Source: Candidatus Kapaibacterium sp.
Lineage (GTDB): Bacteria > Bacteroidota > Ignavibacteria > Kapaibacteriales > UBA961
NCBI GenBank assembly: GCA_023259575.1
Contig: JALRHN010000034.1
Location: 1-15,143, forward strand
Direction: 5' to 3'
Length of the DNA: 15,143 nt
Shown: in pieces, positions 1-6,860 of the stretch
How positions within the stretch are numbered: the first letter of the stretch is position 1
How the letters are laid out: every line of letters starts with the position of its first letter
The notes under the pieces: generated by a model
Seen by the model: the letters and a program-made list of their open reading frames with translations, nothing else
The model's database searches: none
What the model was told of the DNA's origin: nothing
Position numbers and translations under genes: made by a program

Positions 1-657
1 AAATGGATTCTCTAAGATAGTTTCCATTGTTTCTGCATCAGTTACAAAGTAAGGAGACAAATAACCACGGTCAAATTGCATACCTTCTACAACATCCATA
101 GATGTTTCTGTACCTTTAGCTTCTTCTACAGTGATAACACCATCTTTACCTACTTTTTCCATTGCATCAGCAATAAGATTCCCGATAGTTTCATCATTAT
201 TTGCAGAGATTGTTCCTACTTGGGCGATTTCTTTTTTACCAGTTACCTCACGACTCATTCTTTTGAGTTCGCCTGTAATAGTACTAACTGCTAAATCGAT
301 ACCGCGTTTTAAATCCATTGGATTTGCACCAGCAGTAACATTTTTTAACCCTTCACGAACAATTGCTTGAGCTAATACAGTAGCTGTTGTTGTACCATCA
401 CCAGCAACATCACTAGTTTTAGATGCAACTTCTTTAACCATCTGAGCACCTAAATTTTCGATTGGATCTTCCAATTCAATCTCTTTAGCAACAGTAACAC
501 CGTCTTTTGTAATGGTAGGTGCACCAAATTTCTTATCTATAATTACATTACGACCTTTAGGGCCAAGAGTCACTTTTACAGCATCTGCTAATTGGTCTAC
601 ACCACGTTTTAATGCCGAACGAGCATCTACATCAAATGTTATAATTTTTGAAGCCAT
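1..657 (-). CDS. groL: Chaperonin GroEL (60 kDa), N-terminal part, cut by the window edge
   Basis: GroEL forms the double-ring ATP-driven folding chamber in the cytoplasm, capped by GroES. The 219 visible residues begin MASKIITFDVDAR and include the ATP-binding stretch with VTLGPKGRNVI near residue 30, the GDGTTTATVLA loop near residue 87, and the start of the apical domain (VVEGMQFDRGYLSPYF near residue 190). The remaining roughly 60% of the usual 540-550 residues lies beyond base 1. The ATG at 655-657 is chosen because an AAGGA ribosome binding site lies 8 bases upstream and the protein begins like other GroELs. It follows groES by 39 bases on the same strand and is surely co-transcribed from the CIRCE-controlled promoter. 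Identification is certain; completeness cannot be judged. Confidence 0.98.
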   Translation of the reverse strand, partial: MASKIITFDVDARSALKRGVDQLADAVKVTLGPKGRNVIIDKKFGAPTITKDGVTVAKEIELEDPIENLGAQMVKEVASKTSDVAGDGTTTATVLAQAIVREGLKNVTAGANPMDLKRGIDLAVSTITGELKRMSREVTGKKEIAQVGTISANNDETIGNLIADAMEKVGKDGVITVEEAKGTETSMDVVEGMQFDRGYLSPYFVTDAETMETILENPF

Positions 658-696
658 TATGATAATCCTTGTATAGTTTAATTAAAATAGTTGTGT

Positions 697-984
697 TTAG
701 CTTAAAACAGCAAAAATATCAGACTCACGCATAATCAATAAGTCTTCACCATTAACACTTACTTCAGTACCAGAATATTTTCCGTATAATACTGTGTCAC
801 CAACTTTTACTTGTAATGATACAAGTTTTCCATCATCTGAAGTTTTACCTGGGCCTGCTGCGATGATCTCGCCTTGCATCGGTTTCTCTTTTGCTGTATC
901 TGGAATAATAATACCTCCAGAAGTTACCTCTTCAGGCTTTGATGGGCGCACTAATACTCTGTCGTGCAAAGGTGTTAAGTTCAT
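697..984 (-). CDS. groS: Co-chaperonin GroES (10 kDa)
   Basis: GroES is the heptameric lid of the GroEL chamber. The 95-residue product has the usual length and the family's landmarks: N-terminal LTPLHDRVLVRP, the mobile loop around residues 16-33 (EEVTSGGIIIPDTAKEK) that docks on GroEL, the roof segment with AAGPG, and the C-terminal DLLIMRESDIFAVL. The open frame extends back to 1041, but that would place codons over the CIRCE operator. The start at 984 is preferred because the protein then begins as GroES should and an AAGAGG ribosome binding site sits 5 bases upstream. It is the first gene of the groES-groEL operon and is predicted to be repressed by HrcA through CIRCE. The hrcA gene itself is not in this window. 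Confidence 0.98.
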   Translation of the reverse strand: MNLTPLHDRVLVRPSKPEEVTSGGIIIPDTAKEKPMQGEIIAAGPGKTSDDGKLVSLQVKVGDTVLYGKYSGTEVSVNGEDLLIMRESDIFAVLS

Positions 985-989
985 ATAAA

Positions 990-995
990 CCTCTT
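990..995 (-). promoter_or_regulatory. Ribosome binding site of groES
   Basis: On the minus strand this reads AAGAGG, 5 bases before the ATG at 984. It decides the groES start against the longer in-frame alternative at 1041. Confidence 0.8.
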
Positions 996-1034
996 TTAAT
1001 AAAAAAATATAGGAAAAAATAATTTGAATATTAA

Positions 1035-1061
1035 CTAGCACTCACCTTATTAGAGTGCTAA
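1035..1061 (-). promoter_or_regulatory. CIRCE operator of groES-groEL (HrcA binding site)
   Basis: The plus strand reads CTAGCACTC, nine bases, GAGTGCTAA. This is the CIRCE inverted repeat (consensus TTAGCACTC-N9-GAGTGCTAA) with one mismatch at the second outer position of one arm. It lies 51 bases upstream of the groES start, in the expected 5' untranslated region. HrcA binds CIRCE and represses chaperonin genes until heat or misfolded protein titrates GroEL away from HrcA. The promoter must lie at higher coordinates. TACAAT on the minus strand at 1094-1099 is a possible -10, but no convincing -35 is visible, so I do not call it as a separate feature. Confidence 0.95.
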
Positions 1062-1127
1062 CGAAGCGATTTGACGCATTGGATAGGGGTATTATTGTAT
1101 GAAGAAAAAAAAACCGAAAAATTAGTT

Positions 1128-1157
1128 AGATGTAAGTAAATAGTAGTCAGATGTAAG
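1128..1157. repeat. Paired 9-base direct repeat in the groES / coiled-coil divergent region
   Basis: AGATGTAAG occurs at 1128-1136 and again at 1149-1157, with starts 21 bases apart, which is two helical turns. The pair lies just upstream of the candidate -7 element at 1170, where an activator would bind. It is also upstream of the groES promoter region on the other strand. The repeat is seen directly; a regulatory role is inference. Confidence 0.4.
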
Positions 1158-1169
1158 CTTAAGATTCTG

Positions 1170-1177
1170 TAAATTTG
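1170..1177 (+). promoter_or_regulatory. Candidate Bacteroidota-type promoter (-7 element) for the coiled-coil gene
   Basis: TAAATTTG is a perfect match to TAnnTTTG, the -7 element of Bacteroidota housekeeping promoters. It lies 32 bases before the ATG at 1210, giving a short leader. No clear TTG -33 element is seen at the expected distance, so strength or activation is uncertain. A 9-base direct repeat lies immediately upstream. Confidence 0.45.
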
Positions 1178-1209
1178 TTCACACATCGAAACCACGTCAG
1201 GAGCAGCAA

Positions 1210-2406
1210 ATGGAAGACTTATCATCTGATTTAGATTCAGAAAAAACAATGAATACAGCACTTAATAATGCTATCACATCTATGTGGGATAGTTTAAGGA
1301 AGTATGAAGTGTCATATAGGGAATTAAAAATCGAGAATATAGACAATCAAACAAAGCTTCAAGAGTTAAGAAAAGGGGTATATGCAAAAGAGAATGAATA
1401 TAAGAAAGCAATAGCCGATAGATCTGAATTACTTGCAGAAATTGCAATGTTAAAAGACACTTTATCACAGTCAGATAATATGCGGAAGCAATTAGATTCT
1501 TCTACTTCAGAGCTTATCCAATTGAAGAGACAAAATGCGCAATTAAAAGAAGAATCACACATTATTCAAGATCAATTGCAAGTTCTTCAAGGTACTTTAG
1601 CTTCAATTGATAGTATGTATATTGCTTATAAAAAAGGATATTCATCGATATTAAAGAATGTTTTAGACATTATCGAATTACCCGAAACAGAAGAAGACAT
1701 TATAAAAGTAAGTGAAAAGCTTTTAGATTTATATGCTGAAAAATCATTATTAAAAGCAGATAATTCCGATGAAATATCAGTGTTGCAAGCTGAGATATTT
1801 GCTCTGAAATCAAAACTCACACATAATGTTGCAGAAGATGAAGAGATAATTGAGTTAAGAAAATCATTAGAAATTGCAATCCATGAGCGAAATAAGTTAC
1901 AGAAGCTGATAGATGATTCTTCATACAATGCGGATGCTCTTGTTGTTCCAACTGATGAAAAAGATGCAGAGATTAAGGATTTACATTTACAAATAGAGGT
2001 GAATCTTAATCAGATTGACAACTTAAAGAATCAGTTGAAAGATGCAGAGAAGGATCTTGACGATCAAAAATCGACAATACAAGGATTAAGGGAACAATTA
2101 ATTACATTAAAAGAGTTGAGTCCAGAAGCTGATATGAGAAGATCTACTTTAGAATCTTCTCTTGAAAAATACAGACAAGAATCTTTGGAAAAAGATATTA
2201 GAATCAAAGAATTAAATGCAGAAATAGTAGAAAAAGAAGAGCAAATAGACTTTTTAAAGTCTTCTTTGCAAACTAATGATGCTAATGTATTGATGTCTCT
2301 ACAATCTGAAAATAGTTCTTTAAAAAAAGAAAGAGAATCATTAGCTAGCTCTTTAGAAGTAGTTACAAAAAAATTAGACAAGATTTCTAAGCAATCAAGC
2401 AAATAA
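1210..2406 (+). CDS. Cytoplasmic coiled-coil protein of unknown function
   Basis: I do not recognise the family. The 398-residue product has no signal peptide or membrane segment and is rich in Leu, Glu, Lys, Ser and Asp with heptad-like spacing over most of its length. Long coiled coils are likely around residues 35-130, 170-235 and 250-395. They are interrupted near residues 131-170 (containing ELPETEEDI) and 236-250 (containing ALVVPTD). It contains one tryptophan, in the N-terminal segment near residue 26. No ATPase Walker motif is present, so it is not an SMC or Rad50 homologue. The ATG has an AGGAG ribosome binding site 6 bases upstream. It is the first gene of an apparent two-gene unit, with gcvT following after 11-17 bases. 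It could be a scaffold, polarity or division-associated protein, but nothing in the sequence decides this. Confidence 0.85.
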   Translation: MEDLSSDLDSEKTMNTALNNAITSMWDSLRKYEVSYRELKIENIDNQTKLQELRKGVYAKENEYKKAIADRSELLAEIAMLKDTLSQSDNMRKQLDSSTSELIQLKRQNAQLKEESHIIQDQLQVLQGTLASIDSMYIAYKKGYSSILKNVLDIIELPETEEDIIKVSEKLLDLYAEKSLLKADNSDEISVLQAEIFALKSKLTHNVAEDEEIIELRKSLEIAIHERNKLQKLIDDSSYNADALVVPTDEKDAEIKDLHLQIEVNLNQIDNLKNQLKDAEKDLDDQKSTIQGLREQLITLKELSPEADMRRSTLESSLEKYRQESLEKDIRIKELNAEIVEKEEQIDFLKSSLQTNDANVLMSLQSENSSLKKERESLASSLEVVTKKLDKISKQSSK

Positions 2407-2412
2407 GTACTT

Positions 2413-2418
2413 AAAGGA
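2413..2418 (+). promoter_or_regulatory. Ribosome binding site of gcvT
   Basis: AAAGGA lies 5 bases before the ATG at 2424. An earlier in-frame ATG at 2418 overlaps this site and would have no ribosome binding site of its own, so 2424 is the better start. Confidence 0.7.
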
Positions 2419-2423
2419 TGATA

Positions 2424-3515
2424 ATGAAAAAAACAAATTTCCATGCACTTCACCTTCAATATAATGCAAAGATGGTATCTTTTGCTGGTTTTGAAATGCC
2501 AATACAATATCCAACTGGCATTCTAGCTGAACACATAGCAGTGCGAACCAATGTTGGTGTTTTTGATGTGTCGCATATGGGCGAAGTAGAAGTTCGCGGT
2601 ACCCAAGCTTTGGAATTTATTCAGAAAATTTCAATCAATGATGCATCAAAGCTTTCTATTGGAAAAGCACAGTATTCTGCAATGTGTTACCATGATGGCG
2701 GAATTGTGGATGATATGCTTGTATATTATCGCGGTGAAAACTATTATATGTTGGTAATAAATGGTGCATGTGCAGAAAAGGATATAGCCTGGATGCATGA
2801 GCAAGCTCAAGAATACAGCGATTTAGACTTGAAAGACATTAGCGATGAAATAAATTTGTTGGCAGTTCAAGGTCCAAAATCTATTGAAACATTGCAGAAA
2901 TTAACAGACACAAATTTATCAGACATTCCATATTATGGATTTGCAGAAGGAATGTGGGCTGGTATCCCAATGATTTTATCAAGAACTGGGTATACAGGTG
3001 AACTTGGCTTTGAACTGTATTTTCGTGGTGATGAGTCAGTTTGTGCTTCTGTTTGGCATGCTTTATTCGATGCAGGTAAAGAATATGAAATATTACCAAT
3101 TGGTTTAGGCGCTCGCGATACTCTTAGATTAGAAAAAGGGTATTGTCTTTATGGTAATGATATTGATAATACAACCAATCCATTGGAAGCTGGGCTTGGA
3201 TGGATAACAAAACTTGCAAAAGGTTCATTTAATGGTTCTGATATCATTGCATCAGTTAAAGAACAGGGTGTCTCAAGAAGATTAGTAGCTTTTAAAGTAT
3301 TGGCAGATAAATTTATTGCAAGACAGCATTATCCTATTCATCATAATGGTGATATTGTGGGTGAGGTAACTAGTGGTAATATTTCTCCAATTCTGAATTG
3401 TGGAATTGGAATGGGTTATGTTCCTGTTTCATTATCAATGCCAGGGTCAATAATTAATATTGCTGCTAGAGGTAAGGAATTTGAAGCCGAGATAATAAAA
3501 TTACCTTTTGTATAA
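2424..3515 (+). CDS. gcvT: Aminomethyltransferase, glycine cleavage system T protein
   Basis: GcvT (EC 2.1.2.10) takes the aminomethyl group from lipoylated H protein, transfers the methylene to tetrahydrofolate and releases ammonia. The 363-residue product matches the family length. Landmarks in order are FAGFEMPIQY (20-29), FDVSHMGE (47-54), GGIVDD (92-97, holding the conserved catalytic Asp), RTGYTGELGFELY (187-199), GLGARDTLRLEKG near 227-239 with LYGNDID following, and the C-terminal barrel domain with GEVTSGNISP (313-322). It is complete with no missing key residue. It follows the coiled-coil gene closely and is probably co-transcribed with it. The partner genes gcvH and gcvP are not in this window. 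A bidirectional terminator closes the unit. Confidence 0.97.
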   Translation: MKKTNFHALHLQYNAKMVSFAGFEMPIQYPTGILAEHIAVRTNVGVFDVSHMGEVEVRGTQALEFIQKISINDASKLSIGKAQYSAMCYHDGGIVDDMLVYYRGENYYMLVINGACAEKDIAWMHEQAQEYSDLDLKDISDEINLLAVQGPKSIETLQKLTDTNLSDIPYYGFAEGMWAGIPMILSRTGYTGELGFELYFRGDESVCASVWHALFDAGKEYEILPIGLGARDTLRLEKGYCLYGNDIDNTTNPLEAGLGWITKLAKGSFNGSDIIASVKEQGVSRRLVAFKVLADKFIARQHYPIHHNGDIVGEVTSGNISPILNCGIGMGYVPVSLSMPGSIINIAARGKEFEAEIIKLPFV

Positions 3516-3528
3516 AGATATAATGATT

Positions 3529-3573
3529 AAAAAAAAGCCCTTCTGTTTAAATCGGAAGGGCTGTTTTGTTTTT
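3529..3573. terminator. Bidirectional intrinsic terminator between gcvT and the type IX-secreted protein gene
   Basis: A 10-pair stem (3536-3545 with 3553-3562, one G-T pair) encloses a 7-base loop. It is flanked by an eight-A run on the left and a T-rich tract (GTTTTGTTTTT) on the right. Each convergent transcript therefore sees a GC-rich hairpin followed by a U tract. It sits between the two convergent stop codons (3515 and 3591). Confidence 0.9.
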
Positions 3574-3590
3574 CATGAACTAGCGATATA

Positions 3591-6086
3591 CTATCTAATT
3601 AGGATAAATTGACCTGTTATCACAGATTGATTATTCATGATACGGAATGTATATGAACCAGCTGGTAAATCTTGTACTGAAACCTGAGCTAGACCATTTT
3701 GACAATCTATTGTCTGTTCTGCTTTGATAGTTCCTAGTGAAGACAATATCTGAATTGTTGCATAACCATTATAATGTGGTAAAGCAATAGAGAGTGTTGA
3801 TGTTGCAGGATTTGGATATACAGTAAAGGAAGAACCCAATACATTTTCTTGAACATCACTAACAGCATTTGAGATTAAAGTAATATTCTTTACTACATTT
3901 GGAATAGTAGCATAGTCTGTAGTAATAACAGATTGATATCCTTCAAAGTCAATTTTATCAGCTATAAGAGTAAATAATCCTTGTCCAAGTTCATCAATAG
4001 AATAGATGCCTTTATCATCACTTAAACAGTAATCTGAAATTTCATTGTTATCATCAACTACATAAATAAATGCACCACCCACACTTGATTCAGCGAGAGG
4101 TGAATCTGTTTTGAAAGTGCCTTTTTTATTGATGATACCATCTAATTTAGCAGCTCCTTTCTTGCCTAAAACAGGAACTAATCTAATATCAAACACAAGT
4201 GCAATCATATTGTCACCAACAGTAATACGAGTTGCATCTTGCCATTTTTTGGCTGCAAAACCACTTGAAGTATAATATCCAGGTGCATAATAGCGAGTAT
4301 CAGGAATACCAAAAAGAACATATTCACCAGGTTCAAGATTATTAAATATTGCATTTCCTTCTAAATCTGTATTTAGGGTTCTTGCTATACCTTTTTTAGG
4401 TTCTTTGCCATTTGCAATTGGAAGTGCAATAATTTTTCCAAATAATCCTTTGCCTGCAGTATCTTTTAGAGAAGCGGCAAAACCATTTTTATATACTGGC
4501 TTATCCTGGAGAACAAAGTTGATATTTGTATTTTGAGTTAGTACTATAGTGGTAGCTTCAGCAATATTTTGTTTGCCATCATAATAAGATTGCAAGTATA
4601 ATGCAGAATAATCACCAGTAGGAATTGCCAAACCAATCATTGCATAGTTTTCTGGTAATTCAATTCTATAATTTCCTGTATTATCAGTTTTTGTTGACAT
4701 GATAATGTTTTCTTTTGTACTGCCATTAGGATTTTTGCCAATGAACTGTACAAGTGAATTAGGAATGCCTTCGCCTTTTGAATTTTTTACTGAACCTTCT
4801 ACAATCCAATATTTTGCTTTCTTTTTTAATTCCACAATAGCAGGAATTTCATAAGTATTATTACATGTGGCAACCATTACTTGTGCTAAAGACATCTCCT
4901 GAGCATCTTTATACCATTCTTCAATAAAAGACTCACCGGTAAATAATATTTTATAAGAACCTTCTCTCACTTTCATAGACCATTGTCCCATTTTAAAAGC
5001 AACAGTATAAGAACTTGGGCCAAGATTATCTTTTTCTAAACGAATTGCCTTAACAATACCGGAAGCTATTGGCTGGCCATTAGCATCTTTAACATATCCT
5101 ACTAACACTGCACATGGTAGAGGTTTATCAGATCCTTCGCAATTTTCTTTAACATTGATAATCCATGACTGATCGGTTATCAATGTATCATTTCCGTTAA
5201 TCTGTATTGCTGCAATAATAACTTTATATTCTCCAATAATTTTTGGAGCCCATGCAATTCTTCCTGTTGAAGGATTCATTGTAAGGCCATCTGGTCCTGA
5301 AATAAGCTTCCATAATATAGGAGTTGAATATATTGTTTGAAGTTTAGGTTCATATATATATTCTTTATTTATACAACCTATGGTTGATGGCTTGCTAATG
5401 ATTGAATATTTCTGTTCAACATTTTTATCGCTTATTTTTAACTCAAATGATTGTGTAATAATGGTTTTCGGGGCATCTGTCATTGCACATGTTAAAACAA
5501 TCTGATACACACCTGCAATTGGCGATTTCCATTCAATTTTTCCTTCATTGGTAATAGTCATACCGTCTGGAGATTTTACTAAAGCCCAGGCAAAACCACC
5601 TTTATAATCAGTTGGTACAGAAACTTTGGCTACATATTGATAAGGAATACCAGTATAGCCAGTTTTTAAAGGTTCTGAAATAAACTTGAATAAAGAATTT
5701 ACTGCCTCTTTGATAACAATCATTTTCTTTTCAGTAGGTAGGCTTTCTGAACCAGAATTTTTTGCGGTTACATATAATTTATATGTGCCTGCAGCTAATC
5801 CCTGTTTTACAAATTTTGTAACTCGTGGATCTGCTATTACTTTGTAATCTGTTAAGACTCCATTGATAGAAGTTGCCATATACACTAAATATTGTGTATT
5901 TGAATCTGCATCCTGAGCAGGTTCCCAAGTAGCAATGATTGTAGCAGGTGCAGTACCAGCCCCTTCAATAGTTACATTGAAGTTAGTTGGTGTTCCAGGA
6001 GCAGCCATCACATTTGCATACGATGCAATAGCTAAAAGAGTAAAAATCATTACTCGTTTTGCTATGTTTTGTAGAAAATTCTTCAT
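3591..6086 (-). CDS. Modular secreted protein with Ig/FN3-like and carboxypeptidase-regulatory-like domains and a type IX secretion sorting domain
   Basis: This 831-residue protein is predicted to cross the inner membrane by a Sec signal peptide (residues 1-28, cut near VMA-AP) and the outer membrane by type IX secretion. Domains in order: fibronectin III-like (30-127, starting PGTPTNFNV); two related Ig-like units of the putative-Ig (He_PIG) kind (130-222 and 226-313) sharing a PDG(M/L)T and I(E/A)W pattern; then about four transthyretin/carboxypeptidase-regulatory-like beta sandwiches (about 326-420, 427-527, 534-637, 645-740). The C-terminal sorting domain (752-831) has YPNPATSTLSIALP, DLPAGSYTFRI and a final GQFILIR. 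I see no catalytic motif, so an adhesive, structural or matrix role is likely. It is the last gene of the operon led by the ECF sigma factor, 23 bases after the lipoprotein gene. Type IX export is firm; the biological role is unknown. Confidence 0.88.
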   Translation of the reverse strand: MKNFLQNIAKRVMIFTLLAIASYANVMAAPGTPTNFNVTIEGAGTAPATIIATWEPAQDADSNTQYLVYMATSINGVLTDYKVIADPRVTKFVKQGLAAGTYKLYVTAKNSGSESLPTEKKMIVIKEAVNSLFKFISEPLKTGYTGIPYQYVAKVSVPTDYKGGFAWALVKSPDGMTITNEGKIEWKSPIAGVYQIVLTCAMTDAPKTIITQSFELKISDKNVEQKYSIISKPSTIGCINKEYIYEPKLQTIYSTPILWKLISGPDGLTMNPSTGRIAWAPKIIGEYKVIIAAIQINGNDTLITDQSWIINVKENCEGSDKPLPCAVLVGYVKDANGQPIASGIVKAIRLEKDNLGPSSYTVAFKMGQWSMKVREGSYKILFTGESFIEEWYKDAQEMSLAQVMVATCNNTYEIPAIVELKKKAKYWIVEGSVKNSKGEGIPNSLVQFIGKNPNGSTKENIIMSTKTDNTGNYRIELPENYAMIGLAIPTGDYSALYLQSYYDGKQNIAEATTIVLTQNTNINFVLQDKPVYKNGFAASLKDTAGKGLFGKIIALPIANGKEPKKGIARTLNTDLEGNAIFNNLEPGEYVLFGIPDTRYYAPGYYTSSGFAAKKWQDATRITVGDNMIALVFDIRLVPVLGKKGAAKLDGIINKKGTFKTDSPLAESSVGGAFIYVVDDNNEISDYCLSDDKGIYSIDELGQGLFTLIADKIDFEGYQSVITTDYATIPNVVKNITLISNAVSDVQENVLGSSFTVYPNPATSTLSIALPHYNGYATIQILSSLGTIKAEQTIDCQNGLAQVSVQDLPAGSYTFRIMNNQSVITGQFILIR

Positions 6087-6109
6087 AAATCACCTTGATA
6101 AAAAATATA

Positions 6110-6820
6110 TTACCATTTTAACTTGATTGCTGTTTCACCAGAAATAAATGATTTTTCTTTTTTATTCTCATTTATAACTTCAATATTAGGGATAAGGAAT
6201 TGTAAAATAATATTCAATTCGCCTTTACCAGATGTTGATAAATTTGGAGGATATGTACAAGCTGAAACAAATGACTTTAAAAAATTCTCACGCTCTCTTA
6301 ATGATATTTGTTTAAATATTTGATCTAACTTTTGCACGCCATTTATCATTTTTCTATTATTTATTGTGATTTCTAATTCAGCATCATCTAATAGAATTGG
6401 TCTTGGTGGTAATTGATTTTTAGGGTCTGATTGTACAGTTGGAATTACAAGTGAATCAATGTCAAATCTTATCTTAGTCGGAAAACTCTTAGCTAATTCA
6501 TTTGTAGCTTCTCTGGTAATTATACCTTCTCCATGGACACTTAATGTTATTGAATGAGTAAGAGTTGTATCGATTATTATATCATTTACTGTCAAAGAGG
6601 ATAATGTCCAGAATAAGTCTTCTGGATCTCTTTGATTAAAAATAGAGTAATTACCTTTGCCAAAATACGATAGTGATATATCCTTAGAAGAAATACTTTT
6701 CGTTGTTTTTGGCTCAATAATAATATTTCCACCTAAATCTGTAGGTTCTTTGCATCCGCCAATAAGTAGGGAACTACAAAGAATGCACAGCGATAATATA
6801 TGTTTAATTGATATAGTCAT
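6110..6820 (-). CDS. Predicted lipoprotein of unknown function
   Basis: The 236-residue product starts with a lipoprotein signal peptide: hydrophobic residues 7-20, then the lipobox LIGGC with the lipidated cysteine at 23. The residues right after the cysteine are KEPTD, a Lys plus acidic pattern loosely like the surface-export signals of Bacteroidota lipoproteins, so exposure on the outer face is possible but unproven. The mature part looks beta-rich (for example ITLSVHGEG near 91-99, and DDAELEITIN near 145-154) with one helical, charged segment near 161-185. I recognise no family. It lies 40 bases after the anti-sigma gene and 23 bases before the type IX-secreted protein gene on the same strand, so it is very likely part of that envelope-sensing operon. 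It might be a partner of the barrel or of the secreted protein. Confidence 0.8.
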   Translation of the reverse strand: MTISIKHILSLCILCSSLLIGGCKEPTDLGGNIIIEPKTTKSISSKDISLSYFGKGNYSIFNQRDPEDLFWTLSSLTVNDIIIDTTLTHSITLSVHGEGIITREATNELAKSFPTKIRFDIDSLVIPTVQSDPKNQLPPRPILLDDAELEITINNRKMINGVQKLDQIFKQISLRERENFLKSFVSACTYPPNLSTSGKGELNIILQFLIPNIEVINENKKEKSFISGETAIKLKW

Positions 6821-6860
6821 ATATACAAAAGTACGTATAATGTAGAGAATCTTTTATGGT

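Noticed and set aside
131..370. Open frames opposite groEL, and similar ones opposite enolase, the phosphohexomutase and the glycosylase
   Set aside because: They lie antisense to strongly conserved genes, show no recognisable protein features and have no ribosome binding sites.
985..1041. N-terminal extension of groES to an ATG at 1041
   Set aside because: It would put codons over the CIRCE operator and add residues not found in GroES. A good ribosome binding site supports the start at 984.
1094..1099. TACAAT on the minus strand as the groES -10
   Set aside because: The position is plausible but no -35 or -33 partner is visible, so it is mentioned only in the CIRCE entry.
2418..2423. gcvT start at the ATG at 2418
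   Set aside because: That ATG overlaps the AAAGGA ribosome binding site. The next ATG at 2424 is correctly spaced and gives the usual N-terminus.
6826..6833. TACTTTTG on the minus strand, matching TAnnTTTG, as an internal promoter for the lipoprotein gene
   Set aside because: It lies only 5 bases from the ATG and has no TTG element at the right distance. Gene spacing suits co-transcription from the sigma gene better.
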